Positions 56,568-64,000 of a stretch of 64,000 nucleotides of DNA are shown here, one piece after another. The notes below the pieces were generated by a model. That model ran no database searches. It worked only from the letters and a program-made list of their open reading frames with translations, and was not told where the DNA came from. The stretch's first letter is position 1. Each line of letters starts with the position of its first letter. The translations under genes and the position numbers were made by a program. The DNA is from Flavobacterium sp. (GTDB lineage: Bacteria > Bacteroidota > Bacteroidia > Flavobacteriales > Flavobacteriaceae), in contig JADKHM010000019.1 in NCBI GenBank assembly GCA_016721735.1, positions 248,001-312,000 of the forward strand. The letters are read 5' to 3'.

Positions 56568-57587
56568 TTTTCTAGTTGATTCGCGTTGTCTCAATTCAGT
56601 TTTGATGATTGTTGTTTGAAATTCAGGTTCTTCCTCTTCTTTATGTTCCAATCTTTTAATCAGTAATTTGGCTGCAGCTTCACCGATTTCAGGTCCGTGT
56701 TGACTGACGGTTGACAAACTTGGCGTTAATCTTCTAGACCAAACTCCATCGGCAAATCCGATAATTGATAGTTCTTCAGGAATTTTATAACCGCTTTTGA
56801 GTCCCATCTTAATAGCTGCTACAGACGCATGTTCGTCTAACGCAAAAACACCGTCAATTTTATGATCGTCAAAAAGTGCTTTGGCGCTCTTGTCGAAATC
56901 TGTTTCTGAATCTGTTAGGACAACTAAATTTTTATTGACCTCAATTTTGTGGTCTTTTAGTGCTTGTAGGAATCCTTGCGCTCTTAATTTTCCAACGCTT
57001 AAATTATCGATGGTTGAAAACAGAGCGATTTTTTTGCAGCCTGTTCGAATAAGATGCTGAGTTGCGTTGTGAGCGGAATCGAAATCATCTACAATCACTT
57101 TATCACAAGCAACTTCGTCAGAAATACGATCGAACATTACGATGGGAGTTCCCTCATTGATGATTACATTAAAATGATTGTATTCGTGCAGTTTTTGCGC
57201 TTCTTCAGAAACAGACAAGATAAATCCATCAATTGTTCCGTTGCTTAATACTTCTAATGTGCTCACTTCTTTTTCGAGCGATTCATTAGAAATACAAGTA
57301 ATCACATTATAGCCATTTTCTTCCGCCACTTTCTCAATCCCAGTAAATACCTTGGCAAAAAACGGATTGAGTATATTGGGAATAATAACTCCAATAGTCT
57401 TCGTTTTTCTGTTCTTGAGATTCAATCCAATGACATTAGGCTTATAGTTTTTCAGTTTCGCGTATTCTTGAATTTTTGTTTTGGTCTGTTCGCTAATTTC
57501 TGGGCTGTCATTCAAAGCTTTAGAAACAGTTGAAACTGATACATTAAGTTCCTTTGCAATTTGTTTTAGAGTGGCTTTTGATTTCAT
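56562..57587 (-). CDS. LacI family transcriptional regulator
   Basis: A 341-residue sugar-responsive repressor. The N-terminal helix-turn-helix is ATLKQIAKELNVSVSTVSKA, followed by the hinge region YKPNVIGLNLKNRKTKTIGV and a periplasmic-binding-protein-like domain (GVIIPNILNPFFAKVFTGIE, DGVFALDEHASVAAIKMGLK). The start is ATG 57587 (MKSKATLKQ); an earlier in-frame start at 57617 adds ten residues before the HTH. It is convergent with the radical SAM cluster, so regulation of that cluster is not implied. It is divergent from rplM. Confidence 0.92.
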   Translation of the reverse strand: MKSKATLKQIAKELNVSVSTVSKALNDSPEISEQTKTKIQEYAKLKNYKPNVIGLNLKNRKTKTIGVIIPNILNPFFAKVFTGIEKVAEENGYNVITCISNESLEKEVSTLEVLSNGTIDGFILSVSEEAQKLHEYNHFNVIINEGTPIVMFDRISDEVACDKVIVDDFDSAHNATQHLIRTGCKKIALFSTIDNLSVGKLRAQGFLQALKDHKIEVNKNLVVLTDSETDFDKSAKALFDDHKIDGVFALDEHASVAAIKMGLKSGYKIPEELSIIGFADGVWSRRLTPSLSTVSQHGPEIGEAAAKLLIKRLEHKEEEEPEFQTTIIKTELRQRESTRKL

Positions 57588-57748
57588 AGAATGAATTTTG
57601 AAACGTAAAAATAACAAAACAATCCATATAAACCTCCAATAAAAATTAAAGGTTACATATTATTAACAACTGTATTGGCAACTATATCGCTCATTTTCAT
57701 AAAAATAAAGCCCAATAAAAAATCCTTAAAATAATGATTAAAAGGTAT

Positions 57749-57778
57749 TTGTATTTAAAATAAAATAATGTACTTTTG
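57749..57778 (+). promoter_or_regulatory. Promoter of rplM-rpsI
   Basis: TTG at 57749-57751, 19 bp, then TACTTTTG at 57771-57778, followed by C: a full match to the Bacteroidota consensus. Transcription should start near 57782, so the short CCCC / GGGG hairpin at 57782-57795 would sit at the very 5' end of the message. Confidence 0.8.
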
Positions 57779-57781
57779 CAA

Positions 57782-57795
57782 CCCCTTTATTGGGG
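57782..57795 (+). promoter_or_regulatory. 5'-terminal hairpin in the rplM leader
   Basis: CCCC TTTATT GGGG. The stem is short but all G-C, at the predicted transcript start and 27 nt before the start codon. Could be an r-protein control element or only mRNA stabilisation. Confidence 0.4.
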
Positions 57796-57821
57796 ATGGA
57801 ATGTTTAATTAAAAAAATATT

Positions 57822-58277
57822 ATGGACGCATTAAGCTACAAGACAATGTCTGCAAGCAAAGCCACTGTTACAAAAGAGTGGATTGTTGTAGATGCTGATG
57901 GGCATAACTTAGGTCGTCTTGCTTCAAAAGTCGCTATGATTTTAAGAGGTAAGTACAAGCCAAGTTATACACCACACGTGGACTGTGGAGATAACGTAAT
58001 TGTTATCAACTCAGAAAAAATTAACCTTACGGGTACAAAAATGGATGACAAAATTTATATGCGTCATACAGGATATCCAGGAGGACAAAGAACTTTAACT
58101 GCTAAGGTATTGCAATCAAAAAATCCTGCATTATTAGTAGAAAAAGCCGTAAAAGGGATGTTACCTAAAAACAAATTAGGAGCAGAGCTTTTTAGAAATT
58201 TAAATGTTGTTGTAGGTTCAGAGCACAAACAAGGCGCTCAAAAACCAAAAACAGTTAACCTTAACGATCTTAAGTAA
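57822..58277 (+). CDS. rplM: 50S ribosomal protein L13
   Basis: Ribosomal protein uL13, 151 residues, an early assembly protein of the 50S subunit. Conserved segments are KEWIVVDADGHNLGRLASKV, DNVIVINSEKINLTGTKMDD, YMRHTGYPGGQRTLT and AVKGMLPKNKLGAELFRNLN. It is followed by rpsI with a stop/start overlap of one base, the usual pair. Confidence 0.97.
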   Translation: MDALSYKTMSASKATVTKEWIVVDADGHNLGRLASKVAMILRGKYKPSYTPHVDCGDNVIVINSEKINLTGTKMDDKIYMRHTGYPGGQRTLTAKVLQSKNPALLVEKAVKGMLPKNKLGAELFRNLNVVVGSEHKQGAQKPKTVNLNDLK

Positions 58278-58663
58278 TGGGAGTGATTCACAAAATTGGT
58301 AGAAGAAAATGTGCTGTGGCACGTGTGTATGTTTCTGAAGGAACAGGAGCAATTACAGTAAACAAAAAACCATTTGCAACTTATTTCCCGACAGCTACTT
58401 TACAGTACAAAGTTTTACAACCAATGTCTATGACAGAAAACGTAAACAACTTTGATGTAAAAGTAAATGTATACGGAGGAGGTTCAACAGGTCAAGCAGA
58501 AGCTGTACGTATGGCTTTGGCGAGAGTAATGTGTGAAGTTGGCGAAGGAAACAGAGCTATCTTGAAACCAGAAGGTTTATTGACAAGAGATCCAAGAATG
58601 GTAGAGCGTAAAAAATTCGGTCAGAAAAAAGCGCGTAAAAGATTCCAATTCTCTAAACGTTAA
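58277..58663 (+). CDS. rpsI: 30S ribosomal protein S9
   Basis: Ribosomal protein uS9, 128 residues. It has IGRRKCAVARVYVSEGTGAI, GGGSTGQAEAVRMALARVM, TRDPRMVERKKFGQKKARKR and the basic C-terminus RFQFSKR that reaches the P-site tRNA. It starts on the last base of the rplM stop codon. Confidence 0.97.
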   Translation: MGVIHKIGRRKCAVARVYVSEGTGAITVNKKPFATYFPTATLQYKVLQPMSMTENVNNFDVKVNVYGGGSTGQAEAVRMALARVMCEVGEGNRAILKPEGLLTRDPRMVERKKFGQKKARKRFQFSKR

Positions 58664-58730
58664 TATTACCTGTCTTGTCTTTATTGGGCAAGACTTCAGA
58701 TTAATAAAATTAAAAACAATGTTGTTGTTG

Positions 58731-58746
58731 TCCTGATTCGTCAGGA
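58731..58746 (+). other. UUCG-type hairpin upstream of rpsB
   Basis: TCCTGA TTCG TCAGGA is a perfect 6-bp stem with a TTCG tetraloop, 150 bp before rpsB and without a T-run. It may be part of the rpsI 3' end or the rpsB leader. Confidence 0.45.
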
Positions 58747-58776
58747 AATTAGTTTAGCATCTAAATGATTTGAGTG

Positions 58777-58856
58777 ACTGCAAGACTATAAGACCGTAAG
58801 ATTATAAGAATTCAAAATCTTAAAATCCTAAAATCTTAAAATCTTAAAATCTAAAA
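58777..58856 (+). repeat. Short tandem repeats between rpsI and rpsB
   Basis: Two low-complexity repeat families: ACTATAAGACCGTAAGATTA-type units of about 10 bp at 58777-58812, then four copies of a 10-bp unit like AAAATCTTA(A) at 58816-58855 (TCTTAAAATCCTAAAATC and so on). The array fills much of the intergenic space and contains no open frame. Confidence 0.6.
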
Positions 58857-58896
58857 CAAACATTGCTAATTCAACAGAACGTAAACTAAGAAAAAA

Positions 58897-59715
58897 ATGT
58901 CAAATAAAGTAGAAGTAAAAGAATTACTAGAAGCAGGTGTTCACTTTGGACACATGACTAGAAAATGGGACCCAAATATGGCTCCTTACATTTATATGGA
59001 GCGTAATGGTATTCACATCATTAACCTATATAAAACTGCAGCAAAAATTGAAGAAGCAAATGAAGCTTTAAAGAAAATCGCTGCATCAGGTAGAAAAATC
59101 TTATTCGTTGCTACCAAAAAACAAGCAAAAGATATCGTTGCTGAAAAAGCAAAAGCTGCAAACATGCCTTACATCACTGAAAGATGGCCAGGCGGAATGT
59201 TGACCAACTTCGTAACTATTCGTAAAGCCGTTAAGAAAATGGCTTCTATTGATAAAATGAAGAAAGACGGAACATTCATGACGTTGTCTAAAAAAGAGCG
59301 TTTGCAAGTAGATCGTCTTCGTGCTAAATTAGAGAAAAACCTAGGTTCAATCGCTGATATGTCTAGACTACCAGCTGCATTGTTCGTAGTAGATATAAAA
59401 GCGGAGCATATCGCCATAAAAGAAGCACAAAAATTAAACATTCCAGTTTTCGCAATGGTTGACACGAATTCAGATCCACGTGAAGTAGATTACGTAATTC
59501 CTGCCAATGACGATGCTTCTAAATCAATCGATAAAATTTTATCTTTAGTAACTGCTGCTGTTATTGACGGTCTTTCTAACAGAACTGCCGATGCAATGCC
59601 AGAAGAGTCTGCTGAAGAAGTAGCTACTGAAGAAGTAGTTGCTGAAGCTCCAGCTGTTGAAGTAGTTGCAGAAGTTGCTGCTGAAACAGAAGAAGCTGAA
59701 AAAACAGAAGAATAA
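58897..59715 (+). CDS. rpsB: 30S ribosomal protein S2
   Basis: Ribosomal protein uS2, 272 residues. VKELLEAGVHFGHMTRKWDP, IHIINLYKTAAKIEEANEAL, ERWPGGMLTNFVTIRKAVKK and IPVFAMVDTNSDPREVDYVI are family signatures. The last 45 residues are an acidic low-complexity tail rich in Glu, Val and Ala, a common feature in Bacteroidota. tsf follows 88 bp later. Confidence 0.97.
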   Translation: MSNKVEVKELLEAGVHFGHMTRKWDPNMAPYIYMERNGIHIINLYKTAAKIEEANEALKKIAASGRKILFVATKKQAKDIVAEKAKAANMPYITERWPGGMLTNFVTIRKAVKKMASIDKMKKDGTFMTLSKKERLQVDRLRAKLEKNLGSIADMSRLPAALFVVDIKAEHIAIKEAQKLNIPVFAMVDTNSDPREVDYVIPANDDASKSIDKILSLVTAAVIDGLSNRTADAMPEESAEEVATEEVVAEAPAVEVVAEVAAETEEAEKTEE

Positions 59716-59752
59716 ATAACATTCAGATAAAGTCGTTTTGAAGATGCATGTT

Positions 59753-59760
59753 TACTTTTG
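59753..59760 (+). promoter_or_regulatory. Possible internal promoter -7 element for tsf
   Basis: TACTTTTG followed by T matches TAnnTTTG exactly, but the nearest TTG (59738-59740) is only 12 bp away, short for a -33 element. It is 44 bp before the tsf start. Confidence 0.4.
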
Positions 59761-59803
59761 TAGCCATTCTCAACAAAGCGACTTATTTTTTAAACTTTAA
59801 ATC

Positions 59804-60637
59804 ATGGAAAAAATGGCAACAATTACTGCTGCAGATGTAAATAAATTAAGAACTATCACTGGTGCTGGAATGATGGATTGCAAAAAAGCATTAGTAGAAT
59901 CAGACGGAGATTTCGATTTAGCCATCGAAAACCTACGTAAAAAAGGACAAAAAGTAGCTGCAAACCGTTCTGACCGCGAGTCAACCGAAGGCGCTGCTAT
60001 TGCTGTTGTTAACGCAGACAAAACTGAAGGTGTTGTAATTACATTAAATTGTGAAACTGATTTCGTTGGTAAAAACGAAGGTTTCGTAAAATTAGCGCAA
60101 GACTTAGCTGCTTTGGCGTTGAATTTTACTGACAAAGATGCTTTCTTAGCAGCTGATTTCAACGGAATCACTGTTGCTGAAAAACTAATTGAGCAAACTG
60201 GCGTAATTGGAGAGAAAATCGAAATCGCTTCTTTCGAAAGATTGTCAGGTGCTTTCGTTGGTTCTTACATTCACGCTGGAAACAAAATCGCTACTTTGGT
60301 AGCACTTTCTGCTAATGTTGCTGGTGCTGAAGAAGCTGCTAGAAACGTGGCAATGCAAGCAGCTGCAATGAATCCAATTGCTTTAGATGAAGCTGGAGTT
60401 GATGCAGATACGATTGCAAAAGAAATCGAAATTGCTAAAGACATGTTACGTCAAGAAGGAAAACCAGAAGCCATGATCGAAAATATCGCTAAAGGTAAAT
60501 TAGGTCGTTTCTTCAAAGACAACACATTGGTAAACCAAGATTATATCAAAGACGGCGCAATGAGCGTTGCAGCCTATATCAAATCTGTTGACGCAAATTT
60601 AACTGTTACAGGTTTTAGAAGAGTTGCACTAGGATAA
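59804..60637 (+). CDS. tsf: Elongation factor Ts
   Basis: Guanine-nucleotide exchange factor for EF-Tu. 277 residues: N-terminal UBA-like domain (DVNKLRTITGAGMMDCKKAL), core with GVVITLNCETDFVGKNEGF, and FERLSGAFVGSYIHAGNKIA. Two nearby start codons exist, ATG 59804 and ATG 59813 (MATITAADV); the second matches the usual family start, so the first three residues are uncertain. Ends before a strong terminator. Confidence 0.96.
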   Translation: MEKMATITAADVNKLRTITGAGMMDCKKALVESDGDFDLAIENLRKKGQKVAANRSDRESTEGAAIAVVNADKTEGVVITLNCETDFVGKNEGFVKLAQDLAALALNFTDKDAFLAADFNGITVAEKLIEQTGVIGEKIEIASFERLSGAFVGSYIHAGNKIATLVALSANVAGAEEAARNVAMQAAAMNPIALDEAGVDADTIAKEIEIAKDMLRQEGKPEAMIENIAKGKLGRFFKDNTLVNQDYIKDGAMSVAAYIKSVDANLTVTGFRRVALG

Positions 60638-60660
60638 TAGCTAGTAACTTATATATCAAA

Positions 60661-60691
60661 GAGAGATGTTTTCAACATCTCTCTTTTTTTT
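60661..60691 (+). terminator. Terminator after tsf
   Basis: Stem GAGAGATGTT / AACATCTCTC with loop TTC, followed by eight T. Confidence 0.9.
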
Positions 60692-60720
60692 GTATATGTA
60701 ATAAAAAAATCCTAAACTTG
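60690..60720 (+). promoter_or_regulatory. Possible promoter of the secreted-protein group
   Basis: TTG at 60690-60692 (within the terminator T-run), 20 bp, then TAAACTTG at 60713-60720, one mismatch from TAnnTTTG. It is 59 bp before ATG 60780. Confidence 0.4.
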
Positions 60721-60779
60721 TACACCCTTCCAATCTAAAGTCACTTTTCCTCTTTAATATTAATTTTAAATTCATACTT

Positions 60780-61364
60780 ATGAAAAAAACGATTATTCTC
60801 TTAAGTGCCATTTTAGTTTGCACTTTTGTTAACGCACAAAAAACCAAACAAGACGAAGGAATTAAATTGGGTATCAAAGGAGGTTTGAACATTTCTAACC
60901 TTATGGGCGATGTGGAGGACTTAGGCATCAGAACAAGTATTCATGCTGGTTTGGTTGCAGAAATTATTGTTAGTGACAAGTTTTCAATTCAACCAGAACT
61001 ATTGTATTCTGGACAAGGAGCAACTTATACTGGTTCAGTTCCTGGTTTTAGTCGAATCAAGCTAGATTACATTACACTTCCCGTTTTAGCAAAATTTCCG
61101 ATTGCTAATAACTTAAGCCTTGAAACTGGACCACAAGTGGGATTTTTGATTTCAGCCAAAAACAAAACCAATGAATCAAATGATAAAATAGAAGATCTTA
61201 AGACTATTGATTTTGGTTTAAATGCAGGTCTAAACTACGAGTTAAACAACGGCGTATTTTTTCAAGCTAGATATAACTTGGGGCTAACTGATGTTGGAAT
61301 TGCGGGCGATAACAAAAGAGCAAGCAATGCAGTAATTCAGTTTTCAATCGGAAAATTATTCTAA
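60780..61364 (+). CDS. Porin-family outer-membrane beta-barrel protein
   Basis: A 194-residue outer-membrane barrel of the Bacteroidota porin/PorT-like group. Signal peptide TIILLSAILVCTFVNAQ is followed by strands starting KLGIKGGLNISNLMGDVEDL, FSIQPELLYSGQGATYTGSV and IKLDYITLPVLAKFPIANNL, then FGLNAGLNYELNNGVFFQAR. It ends with an aromatic C-terminal strand (VIQFSIGKLF). No specific ligand. It is the first of several exported-protein genes on the plus strand, 11 bp before the next. Confidence 0.85.
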   Translation: MKKTIILLSAILVCTFVNAQKTKQDEGIKLGIKGGLNISNLMGDVEDLGIRTSIHAGLVAEIIVSDKFSIQPELLYSGQGATYTGSVPGFSRIKLDYITLPVLAKFPIANNLSLETGPQVGFLISAKNKTNESNDKIEDLKTIDFGLNAGLNYELNNGVFFQARYNLGLTDVGIAGDNKRASNAVIQFSIGKLF

Positions 61365-61375
61365 TAATATTAAAA

Positions 61376-62569
61376 ATGACAAAATACAAAATTTGCCTAG
61401 TGGCATTAGTAGCTGCTACCTTTTCTATTGCAGCGCAAACAGCCATTGCTCCAACAGTTAAATACAGAAGAAGTTCGTTATACACATTAATGCTTGATGA
61501 TCCATCCAGACCCTATGCTAATGTTATCAAAGCTTCTTTTGAAAAAGGTCCAATTCCAGAAAAATTTAATGACCATAATTTAGGTGCGCGAACCATGCCG
61601 GCAGCCAACGTTAAAGACGAAACAGAAAACATTACAACATTTATAGAAGCCAACAATATTGCTAGAGAAATCGTAGCTAAGTGGTTCAATCGCTCTGAAA
61701 AAGGTGGTTTTAACATGGATTTAATTGCAAAAAGAGGAACGTACGATGCTTCTGCTCTTGATATCGCAAAGGCAAAAGCAACACAAAGAGGTTTAGAAGC
61801 ACTAGCTGATGCTGGCGAAGAATTGATCAAGAATACCTTTGTTTTGGTCAATGATTTCAACTATATTTCCAAAGAAGAAGTAGCAAAAAAAGTCAACAAA
61901 TGGCTTGACGTTGTTGCTTCTGCAACTGGAAGTTCAGACCTAGTATCTGCGCAAGATGGAGTAGCTTTTCTAGGAAAAGGTTACGTCGTAAAAACGACCG
62001 CTTTCTTATTCCGTTTGAAGTGGGATGAAGAAACTGCCGCAATCTTCTATAATGATTACTGGGCCGATGACGCAACAATTACTCCTGAAAAAAAGAAAGC
62101 GTTTGATGAATCTAAAATTTTCAAACTAGAATTAATTGGAACTGATAATTCGTGGGCGGATGTTCAAGCTACAACTGCGACAAAGAAAACTGAAGAAGAA
62201 CTAATTGAAAAAGCAACGGTAAAAGCTGTTGATGCCGTAATTGTAAAACTTCAGAAAAACCACGACGAATTCAAAACCAAAACACCTTTATTTAGCGGAG
62301 AGCCAATCACGGCAAAAATCGGATTGAAAGAAGGATTGTCTGAGAAATCTAAATTTGATGTGTTAGAGCAACAACAGGACAAAAATGGTAAGACACAATA
62401 CGTAGTAGTTGGATCATTAAAAGTAGATGACAGTCAACCTATTTGGGATAATCGTTACGGAGCTGATGAGGAAAACCCTGCAAACGCAGACGGCAAGACC
62501 TATTTTAAGAAAACAAGTGGCAAAGAGTTTTTTGCCGGTATGTTGATAGTTCAAAAGAAAGGAAAATAA
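61376..62569 (+). CDS. Exported protein of unknown function (397 aa)
   Basis: A secreted 397-residue protein: signal peptide ICLVALVAATFSIAAQT, then YRRSSLYTLMLDDPSRPYAN and a mixed alpha/beta body (IAREIVAKWFNRSEKGGFNM, FLFRLKWDEETAAIFYNDYW). A C-terminal part near 300-360 (GLKEGLSEKSKFDVLEQQQD, KTQYVVVGSLKVDD) looks like a small beta domain. I do not recognise a characterised family. It follows the porin-family gene by 11 bp and is spaced by 19 bp from the next gene, so it is probably in one transcript. Confidence 0.72.
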   Translation: MTKYKICLVALVAATFSIAAQTAIAPTVKYRRSSLYTLMLDDPSRPYANVIKASFEKGPIPEKFNDHNLGARTMPAANVKDETENITTFIEANNIAREIVAKWFNRSEKGGFNMDLIAKRGTYDASALDIAKAKATQRGLEALADAGEELIKNTFVLVNDFNYISKEEVAKKVNKWLDVVASATGSSDLVSAQDGVAFLGKGYVVKTTAFLFRLKWDEETAAIFYNDYWADDATITPEKKKAFDESKIFKLELIGTDNSWADVQATTATKKTEEELIEKATVKAVDAVIVKLQKNHDEFKTKTPLFSGEPITAKIGLKEGLSEKSKFDVLEQQQDKNGKTQYVVVGSLKVDDSQPIWDNRYGADEENPANADGKTYFKKTSGKEFFAGMLIVQKKGK

Positions 62570-62588
62570 CATTTAATTTTTAATAAAA

Positions 62589-63110
62589 ATGAAAACAAGG
62601 AATATAATTGTAATGGTGTTTATGTTAGTAAGCACAATGACTTTCGCACAATCAGCTGGAAGACAAAGAAAAGCTGATAAGGCAACAAGAGAATGGCGCT
62701 ACGAAATAGAATGTGCTGGCATTGGAAAAGATGGGATGTACTTGATAAAGGTTTGGTCTTACTCAAAAAATCCAAAAGTGGCAACTACGCAAGCGAAGAA
62801 AAACGCAATTCATGGCATAATTTTCAAAGGCTTCTCTGGCGGAGGACAAGGATGTACTTCTCAAAAGGCTTTAGCTTCAAATCCTAATATAGAAGAAGAA
62901 AAAGCAGATTTCTTTGATCCATTTTTCGAAGAAGGAGGGAAATATATGAAATATGTTTCTGAATCTGGAGATGGAAATGTAGATGCTGGCGACCGAGTAA
63001 AAGTTGGTAAAGAATATAAAATTGGTGTTCTCGTATCTGTTTCAAAAGACGCTTTACGTAAAGATTTGGAAGCAGCGGGAATCATCAAAGGATTGTCTTC
63101 AGGATTTTAA
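62589..63110 (+). CDS. Exported protein, first of a tandem paralogue pair
   Basis: A 173-residue secreted protein with signal peptide NIIVMVFMLVSTMTFAQ. Its core YEIECAGIGKDGMYLIKVWS, QAKKNAIHGIIFKGF and FFEEGGKYMKYV aligns by eye with the next gene, so the two are paralogues made by tandem duplication. No known function. Conserved cysteines (ECAG and QGCTS) are shared with the second copy, suggesting a disulfide. Confidence 0.72.
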   Translation: MKTRNIIVMVFMLVSTMTFAQSAGRQRKADKATREWRYEIECAGIGKDGMYLIKVWSYSKNPKVATTQAKKNAIHGIIFKGFSGGGQGCTSQKALASNPNIEEEKADFFDPFFEEGGKYMKYVSESGDGNVDAGDRVKVGKEYKIGVLVSVSKDALRKDLEAAGIIKGLSSGF

Positions 63111-63128
63111 TTTAAAAACATTATTTTT

Positions 63129-63611
63129 ATGAAACTTAAAATAACAATACTGCTTTTTCTAGCCTCTATTTCTTTGCTTTCTGCACAGAAAAAAATTGCT
63201 GGAAATTACGGTTACAAAACGGAATGCATGGGCGTCGAAGGTGATGGCTCGCAAACAGTAAAAGCTTGGGGCAACGGAAGAAATCGTTCCGATGCAGTTG
63301 AACAAGCCAAAAAGAATGCAATCAGAGACATTCTGTTTTTTGGTTTAATTGAAGGAAAGCAAGAATGCCAACAAAGACCTTTAATCTTCGAAGTAAATGC
63401 GCAAGAAAAATACGAAGATTACTTTAATAAGTTCTTTGCTGACGGAGGTGAATTTAGAAACTTTATTTCCCTTAAAGACGAGCGTATTGGCGACAAACTA
63501 AGCCGTGACAGAAAACGAGGTCGAGGCAGTGTAACCAATGGTTTTATCGTACGCGTTCTTCGCTCTGAATTAAAACAAAAATTAATCGCCGATGGCATTA
63601 TCCCAAAATAA
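63129..63611 (+). CDS. Exported protein, second of a tandem paralogue pair
   Basis: A 160-residue secreted protein with signal peptide ITILLFLASISLLSAQ. It has YKTECMGVEGDGSQTVKAWG, QAKKNAIRDILFFGL, KQECQQRP and FFADGGEFRNFI, the same order as the preceding gene at moderate identity. Shared Cys pair retained. It starts 18 bp after its paralogue and is followed by a DUF6175-like gene. Confidence 0.72.
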   Translation: MKLKITILLFLASISLLSAQKKIAGNYGYKTECMGVEGDGSQTVKAWGNGRNRSDAVEQAKKNAIRDILFFGLIEGKQECQQRPLIFEVNAQEKYEDYFNKFFADGGEFRNFISLKDERIGDKLSRDRKRGRGSVTNGFIVRVLRSELKQKLIADGIIPK

Positions 63612-63624
63612 TCAATAAATAAGT

Positions 63625-64000
63625 ATGATGAAAAAAGTAAATTCTAAAAATAGTATCGTTTTATTGGCGATTCTTTTCGTAAGCCTTGCATTTGGGCAAG
63701 CAAAAAAACCAACAATTATGGTTGTACCTAGCGATGTTTGGTGCAATACTAATGGCTATATGGACAAGGCAAATAATCAAGGTACCGAAACTAAGTATCC
63801 CAATTATAAAAAGGCTTTTCAAGAAAATGCCGACCTAGTGCAGGTGATTACAAAAATAAATGGATTAATGGCAGACCGTGGTTTTCCACTAAAAGATATG
63901 GCTGCTGCTATCAAAACATTAGAATCTGAAAGTGCGGAAAATGCAATGTTGAATTCTAAATCAGGTGCAGGGATTTCTGAAACGCCAATTGACAAATTGA
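63625..64000 (+). CDS. DUF6175 family exported protein, N-terminal part
   Basis: The gene runs off the right edge after 125 codons. MMKKVNSKNSIVLLAILFVS begins a signal peptide ending FGQA, then KPTIMVVPSDVWCNTNGYMD and a helical region (FPLKDMAAAIKTLESESAEN). The VVPSDVWCN pattern is what I associate with Bacteroidota DUF6175 proteins; function is unknown. ATG 63625 or 63628 could be used. It is probably the last visible member of the secreted-protein transcript. Confidence 0.68.
   Translation, partial: MMKKVNSKNSIVLLAILFVSLAFGQAKKPTIMVVPSDVWCNTNGYMDKANNQGTETKYPNYKKAFQENADLVQVITKINGLMADRGFPLKDMAAAIKTLESESAENAMLNSKSGAGISETPIDKL

Noticed and set aside
56562..57587. LacI-type gene as the regulator of the radical SAM cluster
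   Set aside because: It is convergent with the end of the cluster, has its own promoter side facing rplM, and no matching operator is seen upstream of 44501.
58777..58856. CRISPR array
   Set aside because: Repeat units are about 10 bp, without unique spacers of 30 bp or more, and no cas genes are near.

Overview
The window is chromosomal DNA of a member of the Bacteroidota, most likely family Flavobacteriaceae and close to Flavobacterium. The evidence is low GC, the class II HMG-CoA reductase plus GYDIA-type kinase of the flavobacterial mevalonate route, a complete alternative complex III (actA-F) joined to an aa3-type oxidase, LptC as a lipoprotein, DUF2723 and DUF5916 proteins, and repeated promoters of the Bacteroidota type (TTG, 16-20 bp, TAnnTTTG). 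Most of the sequence is core genome.

Layout. 1-1117 (-): start of a dipeptidyl peptidase IV. 1294-5409 (+): mvaA and a GHMP kinase, separated by a decayed secreted-protein gene. 5458-11705 (-): an envelope group in the order coaX, outer-membrane protein, lptC, small membrane protein, CBS-domain protein, PpiD/SurA-like foldase. 11807-11879: tRNA-Phe. 12060-15014 (-): ruvB, queG, DUF6268 outer-membrane protein. 15096-26555 (-): one respiratory operon, actABCDEF-coxB-coxA, with its own promoter and terminator. 26772-27161 (+): SPOR protein. 27279-31783 (-): rimP-nusA-infB, preceded by a terminator-like hairpin. 31959-32783 (+): universal stress protein; 32838-32908 (-): tRNA-Gln. 33143-37060 (+): DUF2723 membrane protein and polysaccharide deacetylase. 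37057-38658 (-): Cys-less thioredoxin-fold protein and metallophosphoesterase. 38791-41640 (+): polA. 41643-44276 (-): DUF5916 protein.

44501-56567 (+) is the least ordinary region: eleven tightly packed genes encoding a nucleotidyltransferase, three B12-binding radical SAM enzymes, four methyltransferases, a c-type-heme lipoprotein, a GT87/DUF2029-like polyprenol-dependent glycosyltransferase and a flippase-like protein. It reads as an uncharacterised envelope-glycan or lipid-linked metabolite pathway. Three of its genes carry single-base frameshifts. A LacI-type regulator (56562-57587, -) is convergent with it.

57822-60637 (+): rplM-rpsI and rpsB-tsf. 60780-64000 (+): a run of secreted proteins including a porin-like barrel, a tandem paralogue pair and the start of a DUF6175 protein.

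Six probable single-base frameshifts are seen (2731-2738, about 3940-3950, 20207-20213, 47772-47774, 54043-54046, 54503-54506), all in or next to short homopolymers. Either the assembly has residual indel errors or several accessory genes are decaying; the sequence alone cannot decide.
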